Origin: HIMB114 sp052048155
GTDB taxonomy: Bacteria; Pseudomonadota; Alphaproteobacteria; Pelagibacterales; Pelagibacteraceae
Reading direction: 5' to 3'
DNA: 9,471 nt
Assembly: GCF_052048155.1 (NCBI RefSeq)
Contig: NZ_JBNAIK010000011.1
Span: 1-9,471 of the forward strand
In this document: one piece after another, positions 1 to 6,271 of the stretch
Position numbering within the stretch: the stretch's first letter is position 1
Layout of the letters: each line of letters begins with the position of its first letter
Translations under genes and position numbers: made by a program
Notes under the pieces: model-generated
What the model was told of the DNA's origin: nothing
Database searches by the model: none
Seen by the model: the letters and a program-made list of their open reading frames with translations, nothing else

Positions 1-941
1 GATCTATTTAAAATAAAATCAGGTTTGCAAATTTTAGTAAAAGCTCTCAGTTTTGCTGAACGAGAGCTTGGATTTACATTAACTTCCTCTGAATTTGGTT
101 TAATAGCTTTGTTAGTTAAAATTTTTATAGGCATTTTTTTAATATCCGAGTCTTGTGGTAAGTATCTCGAAGTTGAAGTTTTTTTTCCATAAAAATTTAT
201 TATTTTTTTAACAAGAAGATCTTCAAGAGAATGAAATGTAACAACTATAATTGTTGAGTTTTCTTTACAGTTTTCAATTATAAATTTTAATGATTTGTAT
301 ATTTCTAATAATTCTTGATTTACAATCATTCTTAATGCTTGGAAAGATTTTGTTGAAGGGTGAGTTTTATTTTTTTTAAATTTAATAGTTTCTATAATTT
401 CAGCTAATTTTTTACCAGATGATATATTTTTGTTTTTTCGTACATTAATAATTTTATTTGCAATTTTTGAAGCGAATTTTTCTTCTCCAAAAAATTTTAA
501 AATATTTTTTAAATCCTTTTCAGAAACTTTTCTAATTAATTCCTCTGCATCCAGGTCTGTTAAACCCATGCTCATACTTAAACTGTCATCTGAACTAAAT
601 GAGAACCCTCGCTTCATATCTTTCAATTGAAAGTGCGAAACACCAAGGTCAAAAATAAAATAATCTATTTGATTTATTTCTTTTACTTTATGTATTTCAG
701 AAAATTTAAGATTTTTAAAAACAAAACGTTTTAAATATTTTTTTTCTAACTTTTTTGCAAATTGAATAATTTCAATATCTCTATCTATAGCGATAACTTT
801 TGAATTCGAATATTTTTTTAAAATTTCAGAAGAATACCCGCCTCCTCCAAAAGTACAGTCTAATATTAATTTATTATCTGAAAGAAAATTAGTGACTTCT
901 CTCAACATCACTGGATAATGTTTTATTGTATCCAGTGACAT
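1..941 (-). CDS. rsmH: RsmH (MraW), 16S rRNA (cytosine-N4)-methyltransferase, partial at 3' end
   Basis: RsmH uses S-adenosylmethionine to methylate N4 of C1402 (E. coli numbering) in the 16S rRNA P-site region. I translated the minus strand from an ATG at 941-939; the frame stays open to base 1, giving 313 complete codons, so only the last few residues and the stop are missing (E. coli RsmH is about 313 aa). Motifs seen in order: HYPVMLREV (residues 8-16), the SAM-binding loop DCTFGGGGYS (28-37), FDLGVS, KRGFSF, HPSTKSFQALRMIVNQEL, VTFHSLED and SSRSAKLRA near the end. It lies 12 nt after the ftsZ stop, with no convincing Shine-Dalgarno, so it is probably co-transcribed with ftsZ. Odd points: the usual GPLDMRMD segment reads DSLSMSMG, and FHSLEDRLVK reads FHSLEDLLVK. 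Family assignment is firm. Confidence 0.95.
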   Translation of the reverse strand, partial: MSLDTIKHYPVMLREVTNFLSDNKLILDCTFGGGGYSSEILKKYSNSKVIAIDRDIEIIQFAKKLEKKYLKRFVFKNLKFSEIHKVKEINQIDYFIFDLGVSHFQLKDMKRGFSFSSDDSLSMSMGLTDLDAEELIRKVSEKDLKNILKFFGEEKFASKIANKIINVRKNKNISSGKKLAEIIETIKFKKNKTHPSTKSFQALRMIVNQELLEIYKSLKFIIENCKENSTIIVVTFHSLEDLLVKKIINFYGKKTSTSRYLPQDSDIKKMPIKILTNKAIKPNSEEVNVNPSSRSAKLRAFTKICKPDFILNR

Positions 942-953
942 TGAGCATAATCT

Positions 954-2507
954 CTAATTAGTTTGTCTTCTTAAAAATGCAGGGATCTCAAGATCATCCT
1001 TATCGTCAAAATTAATATCGGACAAATCCGTATCAATTTCATCGGCTAATGATTTTTCTTGATCATGATCTCTTATCTCTTCATCTCCAGTGAATAGCTG
1101 TGGAGTAGCATTTTCAGTTTCTACATTATTATTTTCAATTGTATTTTCTTCTATGTTTAGTGAAGACTGTACCTCAATGGAGCTTGCATCGAGACTATCA
1201 AAATTTTGATCCTCACTAATAAAATCCTCCGTAACAGAATTGTCTATAGGAGCGCTTTTTTGTAACTCCTCATAATTTGTATTGATTTCATGAGTAACAT
1301 TCTGCTCTGTTTTATAGATAGAGTTAACATCCAATGCATTTGAGCCTGAAATAGGTGCTGAATGATTAGTTGTTGCGCTGGCCATAGGGGCGTTACTTGA
1401 ATTAGCTTGATGACCATTTTGTGTAAACGCTTCTTGGCTATAATTTGAATATGGTGAGTGTGCATTATTAAATAGATTTGGTCTTGAGTAACCATGATTT
1501 CTATTTTGAACAACACTTAAAGTTGGTTTGTTTTTTACAACTTCTCCACCTAATCCTGTAACAACAATTGAAACTCTTACTTTGCCATTCATAGATTCAT
1601 CAATAGTTGAACCGATTAAAATATCTGCAGTAGGATCTACCTCAGCTCTAATTTTATTTGCCGCTTCATCTACTTCAAATAAAGTAATATCATTACCACC
1701 AGTGATGTTTACTAGTAAACCTTTAGCTCCTTTAAGAGTATAATCATCAATCAAAGGATTATTTATAGCAGCTTCAGAAGCAAGCTCTGCTCTTTTTTCT
1801 CCTTCTGCCTCTCCAGTTCCCATCATAGCTTTTCCCATTCCGCTCATGATAGTTTCAATGTCAGCAAAATCCAAATTCATTAATCCAGGTTGTACAATCA
1901 AATCTGTTATTCCTCTTACGCCGTGCATTAAAACATTATCAGCCATTCTAAATGCTTGAGGAAATGTTGTTTTATCATCTGCAATTTTAAATAAATTCTG
2001 GTTTGGAATAATTATGCTCGTATCAACAACTTTAGAAAGATTTTCTAAACCTGCTTCAGCAACTCTTATTCTACCCGGTCCTTCAAACATAAAAGGTTTA
2101 GTTACAACTGCTACGGTTAAAATATTTAAATCCTTTGCAGCCTTTGCAATAACTGGTGCTGCACCTGTTCCTGTACCACCTCCCATTCCAGCAGTTACAA
2201 AAACCATATTTGCACCTTGTAATAAATTAATTATTTCATTCATTGACTCATCGGCAGCTGCTTGTCCAATATCAGCTTTTGCACCAGCGCCTAAACCTCT
2301 TGTCAAATTAGCACCTAGTTGAATTTTACAATCAGCTTTATTCTTTTTTAAATCTTGTGCATCTGTATTTGCGGCAACAAACTCGACACCTTGGATACCA
2401 GAGTCAATCATATTATTGATTGCGTTTCCTCCTGCTCCCCCAACTCCTAAAACTACTATTCTTGGTTTTAATTCTCTTAATTCAGGTGCTGTTATATTTA
2501 TTGCCAT
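954..2507 (-). CDS. ftsZ: FtsZ, tubulin-like cell-division GTPase
   Basis: FtsZ polymerises with GTP into the cytoplasmic Z ring that scaffolds the divisome. The protein is 517 aa from the chosen ATG at 2507-2505. Visible parts: N-terminal Rossmann-like GTPase core with VLGVGGAGGNA (about 19-29), the tubulin signature GGGTGTG (109-115), the T7 synergy loop NLDFADIETIM (211-221, with D213 and D216 as catalytic aspartates by family analogy), a globular domain ending near residue 320, then a long Asn/Ser/Glu-rich disordered linker of about 180 residues, and the conserved C-terminal peptide EIPAFLRRQ. A long linker plus this tail is typical of Alphaproteobacteria. An in-frame ATG at 2540 would overlap mraZ and add 11 residues; I prefer 2507 because AGGAG lies 6 nt before it and alphaproteobacterial FtsZ starts close to this point. 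The gene follows mraZ by 14 nt and precedes rsmH by 12 nt. Confidence 0.97.
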   Translation of the reverse strand: MAINITAPELRELKPRIVVLGVGGAGGNAINNMIDSGIQGVEFVAANTDAQDLKKNKADCKIQLGANLTRGLGAGAKADIGQAAADESMNEIINLLQGANMVFVTAGMGGGTGTGAAPVIAKAAKDLNILTVAVVTKPFMFEGPGRIRVAEAGLENLSKVVDTSIIIPNQNLFKIADDKTTFPQAFRMADNVLMHGVRGITDLIVQPGLMNLDFADIETIMSGMGKAMMGTGEAEGEKRAELASEAAINNPLIDDYTLKGAKGLLVNITGGNDITLFEVDEAANKIRAEVDPTADILIGSTIDESMNGKVRVSIVVTGLGGEVVKNKPTLSVVQNRNHGYSRPNLFNNAHSPYSNYSQEAFTQNGHQANSSNAPMASATTNHSAPISGSNALDVNSIYKTEQNVTHEINTNYEELQKSAPIDNSVTEDFISEDQNFDSLDASSIEVQSSLNIEENTIENNNVETENATPQLFTGDEEIRDHDQEKSLADEIDTDLSDINFDDKDDLEIPAFLRRQTN

Positions 2508-2513
2508 CGTTTT

Positions 2514-2518
2514 CTCCT
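2514..2518 (-). promoter_or_regulatory. Shine-Dalgarno of ftsZ
   Basis: The coding strand reads AAAGGAGAAAACG before the ATG at 2507, so AGGAG sits 6 nt from the start codon. This is the clearest ribosome-binding site in the window; most other genes here have none. It decides the ftsZ start in favour of 2507 over the in-frame ATG at 2540 and implies strong translation initiation of ftsZ. Confidence 0.8.
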
Positions 2519-2521
2519 TTT

Positions 2522-2971
2522 TTAGTTTGATTGTTTCCATTTCAGTTCTGATCTTTTTAAATTTGCTTTTTTTCTTGCATCATCACTGAATTTTTTAAAT
2601 AAAGTTGGTTCCCACATCTGAAATGTTTTTCCTTGACCAACAAATAAAACTTTTTCTTTTATTTTTGAATGCTCTAATAATTTTTCATTTAAAGTAATTC
2701 TTCCATCACCATCAAAATTAAGTTGAGAACTGTTTGCTAAGATTGATGTAGAAAAGATATCTCTATTTTCTTCAAAAGGATTTAGTGTTTCAATTGTTTC
2801 AATAATTTTTTCTAGTCTGTCTTGAGGACAAAATTCAATAGATGAATTTGTAAAAGATGGGTAACAAACAACTCCGTTATAACCAAGGGTAGATAAATGA
2901 GATCTATAAGCTGCAGGCACGGACACCCTTCCTTTTTTGTCTAGTTTGTTTTCGTAAGTAGAAATAAACAT
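2522..2971 (-). CDS. mraZ: MraZ, transcriptional regulator of the division/cell-wall cluster
   Basis: MraZ is a DNA-binding protein of the SpoVT/AbrB-like (double swapped-hairpin) fold that in E. coli represses its own operon. The 149-aa product is the usual family length. Two tandem half-domains are visible, each with the DxxGR signature: DKKGRVSVP (residues 11-19) and DGDGRITL (87-94). The start MFISTYENKLD is typical of the family, so the ATG at 2971-2969 is secure despite the absence of a nearby Shine-Dalgarno; an ATG 13 nt upstream is out of frame. In the classical cluster mraZ is followed by rsmH; here ftsZ comes first, 14 nt after the mraZ stop, so MraZ probably controls ftsZ directly. 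Repeats at 2999-3023 are the likely operator. Confidence 0.95.
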   Translation of the reverse strand: MFISTYENKLDKKGRVSVPAAYRSHLSTLGYNGVVCYPSFTNSSIEFCPQDRLEKIIETIETLNPFEENRDIFSTSILANSSQLNFDGDGRITLNEKLLEHSKIKEKVLFVGQGKTFQMWEPTLFKKFSDDARKKANLKRSELKWKQSN

Positions 2972-2989
2972 ACAATTTATTCATCAAAT

Positions 2990-3023
2990 TCCCTTTTATG
3001 GGATTTTATGGGAATATATGGTT
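2990..3023. promoter_or_regulatory. Candidate MraZ operator: 10-bp-periodic repeats upstream of mraZ
   Basis: On the plus strand TATGGGA occurs at 2997-3003 and again at 3007-3013, and TATGG at 3017-3021, so the ATGG cores are spaced exactly 10 bp apart. A reversed block, TCCC at 2990-2993, falls in the same 10-bp phase. The nearest repeat is about 27 bp from the mraZ ATG. MraZ of E. coli is known to bind TGGGN direct repeats separated by 5 nt upstream of mraZ; TGGGA-N5-TGGGA-N5-TGGTT matches that spacing, although here the G-rich strand is the non-coding one. Operator function is inferred from position and pattern. Confidence 0.65.
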
Positions 3024-3039
3024 TTTAATAAATAGTCAA
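3013..3039 (-). promoter_or_regulatory. Possible mraZ promoter
   Basis: Reading toward mraZ, TTGACT at 3039-3034 could be a -35 element. A -10 could be TATATT at 3018-3013 (15-nt spacer, short) or TATTCC at 3016-3011 (17-nt spacer, poor match). Either -10 overlaps the repeat array, which would fit autorepression by MraZ. Read-through from rnpB cannot be excluded, because no strong terminator follows rnpB. The call is tentative. Confidence 0.35.
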
Positions 3040-3090
3040 TTTATATTCAACTTTTAGTTGTTCTTATATTGTTCTATTTATAATTGAATT

Positions 3091-3440
3091 TGCTAGTTGG
3101 TCTATAAGCTGGGTTCTGTCATTTAAAATGGTAATTTATCTTGGCTGATTATTTCTAAACAGCTCCAGCAACCAACCCGGGTAGCAAACTTAGGATGTTT
3201 GATCAAAGATCGTGCTACCCCTATTTGGTCTTGCTCCAAGTAAGGTTTTCCTTGCCCTTTTTATTACTAAAAAGGCGGTGAGCTCTTACCTCACCGTTTC
3301 ACCCTTGCCTTGATTAGGCGGTCTATTCTCTGTGGCACTATCTCTAGGATTTCTCCTGCCAGGAGTTACCTGGTACTTTTTCCTATGGAGCCCAGACTTT
3401 CCTCTCTATTATAATAGAGCTACCATTCAACCAACTAGCA
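3091..3440 (-). ncRNA. rnpB: RNase P RNA, bacterial type A
   Basis: This is the catalytic RNA of RNase P, which removes 5' leaders from pre-tRNAs. On the minus strand the region opens with a helix arm TGCTAGTTGG, soon followed by GAGGAAAGTCTGGGCTCC, the near-universal 5' (P4/CR I) signature. Internally it has GGCAAGGGTGAAACGGTGAGG-like conserved core sequence (around 3290-3310), and it closes with GACAGAACCCAGCTTA (3120-3105), the 3' half of P4 and CR V. The two ends (3440-3431 and 3100-3091) pair as a perfect 10-bp P1 helix, which sets the boundaries at about 350 nt. The segment stands out as GC-rich against its surroundings, as structured RNAs do in AT-rich genomes. The gene lies between an AmpD-like amidase gene and mraZ, all on the same strand. 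Reading frames across it are spurious. Confidence 0.96.
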
Positions 3441-3445
3441 AAATG

Positions 3446-3473
3446 CTTATAGTCAAAAAACAAGTAAAATCAA
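3446..3473 (-). promoter_or_regulatory. Likely rnpB promoter
   Basis: Reading toward rnpB, TTGATT (3473-3468) and TATAAG (3451-3446) form a sigma-70-like pair with a 16-nt spacer. The -10 ends about 6 nt before the first base of the P1 helix near 3440, exactly where transcription of a mature-length RNA would begin. The -35 overlaps the stop codon of the upstream amidase gene (3472-3470). Confidence 0.65.
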
Positions 3474-3949
3474 TGCTTTTTAGTAAGTTTGTGATTATAC
3501 AATATTTTCCAGGGAAATTTCGGACCTGGATCAGTCTTTCTACCAGGAGATATATCTTCGTGCCCAAGAATATAAGTGGGTTTGATCTGGTATTTTTTTT
3601 TTAGGATTTTTAAAACATTTATTAACGCAACAATCTGTTTTTCAGGAAAACTTTCAAACCCTTTGTTTACCAATTCAATTCCAATTGATTTAGAATTTAA
3701 ATTAATGTCTTTACCCCATTTTGATTTTCCAGCGTGCCAAGCGACATCTTGGTCTTGAACCATTTGATAGATTTTGCCTCCTCTGCTAATTAAATAATGG
3801 CAGCTAACTTTTGCAACTTTTGATTGTAATCTTTTAATTGCAGATTTCTGGTCTTTCATGCCCGTATAATGAATTATTATATACTTAATTCTTCTATCTT
3901 TTAATTTGTCAAAGTTTTTACTAGGTTTTTTCTTTATTTTTAAATGCAT
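3470..3949 (-). CDS. N-acetylmuramoyl-L-alanine amidase, AmpD-like (Amidase_2)
   Basis: Zinc amidases of this family cleave the bond between N-acetylmuramic acid and the stem peptide, either on cytoplasmic anhydro-muropeptides (AmpD, murein recycling) or in the envelope (AmiD). The 159-aa protein is essentially one Amidase_2 domain. Expected active-site residues are present: zinc ligands H27 (IIIHYTG), H130 (LGHEDI) and D140 (RKTDPG), catalytic E92 (IGIELVN), and K138 next to the zinc aspartate. CHYLI (50-54) and WHAG (71-74) are further family signatures. No signal peptide is visible, which favours a cytoplasmic recycling enzyme, so AmpD-like is the best guess; the symbol is left blank because AmpD and AmiD are hard to separate by eye. 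AAAGG lies 6 nt before the ATG. The gene diverges from mlaA and its stop overlaps the rnpB promoter. Confidence 0.9.
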   Translation of the reverse strand: MHLKIKKKPSKNFDKLKDRRIKYIIIHYTGMKDQKSAIKRLQSKVAKVSCHYLISRGGKIYQMVQDQDVAWHAGKSKWGKDINLNSKSIGIELVNKGFESFPEKQIVALINVLKILKKKYQIKPTYILGHEDISPGRKTDPGPKFPWKILYNHKLTKKH

Positions 3950-3992
3950 TAATTGCCTTTTTTTACTCTAGTTTTAGCTACAAATATCACTA

Positions 3993-3998
3993 TATACT
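3993..3998 (+). promoter_or_regulatory. Possible -10 element of mlaA
   Basis: The 66-bp gap between the divergent amidase and mlaA starts must hold promoters for both. TATACT at 3993-3998 is a good -10 match and would start an mRNA with a leader of only about 10 nt before the ATG at 4016. No convincing -35 lies at the right distance, so this is weak. Confidence 0.3.
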
Positions 3999-4015
3999 CG
4001 CACAAATATAAAAAA

Positions 4016-4768
4016 ATGAAAAAGTTTTTAAGCACTTTATTAATTGCATCAATTGCATCAGTAATAACACTGACGCCCACAGTTTCGTTTTCAAAAACTA
4101 AGGATTGTTTTGAACCAGTAAACAGAGCCGTTTTTTCATTTAATATGGGGTTAGATAAAACTATTTTTAAACCAGTTGCAAAAGGCTATTCATACCTGCC
4201 TGATCCGTTGAAAACTGGAGTGAAAAATGCAACCAATAATGTTTCCTACTTTGTTCAAATTCCAAATCAATTTCTTCAAGGTAAATATAAACAAGGCATA
4301 AATGATACTGGAAGATTTTTTATAAACACAACCATTGGGATACTTGGAATATTTGATCCAGCATCAAAACTGGGATTTAAAAAAAATGAAAATGAAGACT
4401 ATGGCCAAACTCTTGGAGCCTGGGGTGTTGGACACGGATGTTATGTAATGTTACCTGTTCTGGGGCCCGCAACTTTAAGAGACAGTGTTGGAAAAATCGG
4501 CAATGCAATGCTTGATCCTTTTTATTTAAGTACAGTTGGAAATAAAGAAATGTTACTTGGAAACAACCTAGGAGACGGAACTTACTGGGGAGAAACTGCC
4601 CTTGATAAAACAAATTGGCGAGCTGAAAATTTAAATGCACTAGATAATTTAGAAAAAAATTCTGTAGATCTATATGCATCTGTTAGAAGTTTATACCTTC
4701 AAAGAAGAAACTATTTAACAAATGATGGCAACTCTTCTGATGAAGAGCAATGGAAAGATTTCAAATAG
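4016..4768 (+). CDS. mlaA: MlaA (VacJ) family outer-membrane lipid-asymmetry protein
   Basis: MlaA removes misplaced phospholipids from the outer leaflet of the outer membrane and hands them to periplasmic MlaC. From the ATG at 4016 the protein is 250 aa, close to E. coli MlaA. It begins with a signal peptide (MKKFLST, then a hydrophobic core to about residue 23, possible cleavage after S26). Family landmarks follow: FEPVNRAVFSFN (32-43), the segment around RFFINTTIGILGIFDPA (100-116), and YGQTLGAWGVGHG...LPVLGPATLRD (129-156). A reading frame from a TTG at 3953 adds 21 residues ahead of the signal peptide and is unlikely to be real. There is no lipobox: the only N-terminal cysteine, C31, is preceded by TKD, so the mature protein may be a soluble or peripherally inserted form rather than a lipoprotein. 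C31 and C142 could form a disulfide (inference). mlaC follows 13 nt downstream. Confidence 0.92.
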   Translation: MKKFLSTLLIASIASVITLTPTVSFSKTKDCFEPVNRAVFSFNMGLDKTIFKPVAKGYSYLPDPLKTGVKNATNNVSYFVQIPNQFLQGKYKQGINDTGRFFINTTIGILGIFDPASKLGFKKNENEDYGQTLGAWGVGHGCYVMLPVLGPATLRDSVGKIGNAMLDPFYLSTVGNKEMLLGNNLGDGTYWGETALDKTNWRAENLNALDNLEKNSVDLYASVRSLYLQRRNYLTNDGNSSDEEQWKDFK

Positions 4769-4781
4769 TTTTTCAAAATAA

Positions 4782-5375
4782 ATGTTAAGAAAAAATTTTT
4801 TTTTAAATATATTTTTCTTTATCATTCTATCTTCTAACAGTTACTCATTTGAAACAGAAGCTGAACAACTTGTTCAATCAACAACTGATAATGCTAAAAA
4901 AATTATCTTAGACTCAAATCTTAATATAGCCGATAAAAAAAAGAAAATTGAAGCTATCGCTCTGGATGTTGTTGATGTAGATGGTTTAGGTCGATTTACC
5001 CTAGGGTCTTCAAGAAAAGATTTGAATGAAGCTCAGTTAAAAAAATATTCAGAGGTATTCAGAGTTTTTTTTGCAAAGAATATATCAAGTAGATTACAAA
5101 ATTATAGTGACCAAAATATAAAAGTTACTGGATCAAAAAGAATAAGTGATAACTATGTTTTAGTAAATTCAAAAATGATATCTAAAAAAGAAAATCAAGA
5201 AATAAAAATTGACTGGAGAGTTTTCAATATAAATAAAAAGTTAGTTATAAGAGATTTAGTCGTAGAAGGTTTAAGCTTAGCAAAAACTCAAAGAGAAGAA
5301 TTTAGCTCAATATTAGCCAGTAAAGGCTTTGATGGTTTAATAGCTAACTTGAATGAATTTATATCTAAGAATTAG
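4782..5375 (+). CDS. mlaC: MlaC (Ttg2D) family periplasmic phospholipid carrier
   Basis: MlaC ferries a phospholipid across the periplasm between outer-membrane MlaA and the inner-membrane MlaFEDB complex. The 197-aa product has an N-terminal signal peptide (MLRKNFF, hydrophobic to about residue 18, likely cleavage after SNSYS at 22) followed by the MlaC fold. Recognisable features are the helical N-terminal stretch, VDVDGLGRFTLGSSRKDL (about 64-81), where the family has a VD.. .GRFVLGR.. segment, LSEAQ-like LNEAQLKKYSEVFRVFFAKN, and the C-terminal WRVFNINKKLVIRDLVVEGLSLA, which matches the family W.v....g.wki.DvvvEGvSl pattern. It sits 13 nt after mlaA, with no clear Shine-Dalgarno, and is presumably co-transcribed. 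The MlaF, E and D partners are not in the window. Its last 11 bp overlap the end of the convergent permease gene. Confidence 0.9.
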   Translation: MLRKNFFLNIFFFIILSSNSYSFETEAEQLVQSTTDNAKKIILDSNLNIADKKKKIEAIALDVVDVDGLGRFTLGSSRKDLNEAQLKKYSEVFRVFFAKNISSRLQNYSDQNIKVTGSKRISDNYVLVNSKMISKKENQEIKIDWRVFNINKKLVIRDLVVEGLSLAKTQREEFSSILASKGFDGLIANLNEFISKN

Positions 5376-6264
5376 ATTTTTTATATCCTAATTGCAAAAC
5401 CCACAGACCAAACAAAATAATAAAAAGGGAAATTAACATATTTGCAGTAAATTTTTCACTTAAAAATAGCCAGCTAAAATATAAACCAAAAATTGGTATT
5501 AATAACGATACTTGAGACATAAAAATTAAACCATTGTCAAAAATTAATTTTGCCCTCATCATAAAAGCAATTGCAGTACTAAATACACCAAGATAAATTA
5601 GACTTAATAAACTATTAAGTTCAACATAATTAATATTTAGTTTAGATAGCTTATATATACAAATTGGTAATAATAATATTGTTCCACATCCCATAGACAA
5701 GGTTGCAATAGTTTGATTATTAAACTTTTTAAATTTTTGCACAATCAAGCCTCCAATCACATAACTCAGAGATGCTGACATTACAATTAGAACTGATTTT
5801 ATTGTTGTTGATTTTGTAACATAAACTTGATCGTAAAATAAAATAAACACACTGACAAAACCAATCATAGTTCCAATTAGTTTATATTTATTGAATTTAT
5901 CATTAGTAAATAAGTGTGATAAAATAATTGCATAAAATGGGCCAGCAGACATCAATAATGCTGCAAGACCACTAGACATACCATCTATGCCGAATGCTAT
6001 TAAACTGAAGGGCAATACATAATTTGTAAAACCAATAATAAAAAAAATATAAAAATTTTTAGAGAATAAAATTTTAAAATTTATAGACCTCAAAAAAAAT
6101 AAGGATAGTAAACATAAAAAAATAGTGGCAAAAAATAATCTTCCACCTGCTAAGAGAAAATAGTCAAAACTTGTTAAAACAATTTTATAATTAAAAAAAG
6201 CAGAGCCCCATATGGCTGCTAAAAAGAAAAGTAAAAAATAACTTTTTATAGATGGTTTGGTCAT
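5365..6264 (-). CDS. EamA / DMT-superfamily permease, substrate unknown
   Basis: This is a 299-aa inner-membrane protein of the drug/metabolite transporter superfamily (the EamA group, which includes RhaT and many amino-acid or metabolite exporters). About ten hydrophobic helices form two EamA repeats. Repeat one opens with AAIWGSAFF (16-24) and ends with a P-F-x-A-I-I-L-S-H-L-F-T-N-D-like segment followed by LIGTMIGFVSVFILF. Repeat two ends with LLIPIFGLYFSWLFLSEKFT followed by an IILFGLWVLQL helix; the SEKFT matches the family G-E-x-L/F-T motif. Substrate cannot be read from sequence. The ATG at 6264-6262 is preceded by an in-frame TAA only a few bases upstream, so the start is fixed. It lies 7 nt after the CCA end of a tRNA gene, leaving no room for a normal promoter and leader. 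It is convergent with mlaC and overlaps it by 11 bp. Confidence 0.88.
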   Translation of the reverse strand: MTKPSIKSYFLLFFLAAIWGSAFFNYKIVLTSFDYFLLAGGRLFFATIFLCLLSLFFLRSINFKILFSKNFYIFFIIGFTNYVLPFSLIAFGIDGMSSGLAALLMSAGPFYAIILSHLFTNDKFNKYKLIGTMIGFVSVFILFYDQVYVTKSTTIKSVLIVMSASLSYVIGGLIVQKFKKFNNQTIATLSMGCGTILLLPICIYKLSKLNINYVELNSLLSLIYLGVFSTAIAFMMRAKLIFDNGLIFMSQVSLLIPIFGLYFSWLFLSEKFTANMLISLFIILFGLWVLQLGYKKSNS

Positions 6265-6271
6265 TATTTAT

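Noticed and set aside
2014..2322. 102-codon plus-strand frame antisense to ftsZ
   Set aside because: It is the mirror of the conserved FtsZ GTPase coding sequence and resembles no family; its openness comes from the codon pattern of the opposite strand.
2508..2540. Upstream ATG of ftsZ overlapping mraZ
   Set aside because: The ATG at 2507 has a well-placed AGGAG and fits the family start; the longer version adds a lysine-rich stretch that encodes the mraZ end and ribosome-binding site.
2990..3023. CRISPR-like or microsatellite array
   Set aside because: The repeats are only 5 to 7 bp with 10-bp periodicity and sit in the mraZ leader; an operator explains them better.
3048..3060. Small hairpin (CAACT-AAA-AGTTG on the minus strand) after rnpB as a terminator
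   Set aside because: The stem is only 5 bp, AT-rich and lacks a following U-tract, so it is not convincing.
3332..3604. 90-codon plus-strand frame
   Set aside because: It runs antisense through the 5' part of the RNase P RNA and into the amidase gene; both of those are strongly supported.
3953..4015. N-terminal extension of mlaA from a TTG
   Set aside because: It would put 21 residues in front of a typical signal peptide; the ATG at 4016 places the signal peptide at the N terminus as expected.
4377..4679. 100-codon minus-strand frame inside mlaA
   Set aside because: It is the shadow of a clear MlaA coding frame and shows no domain, signal or start context.
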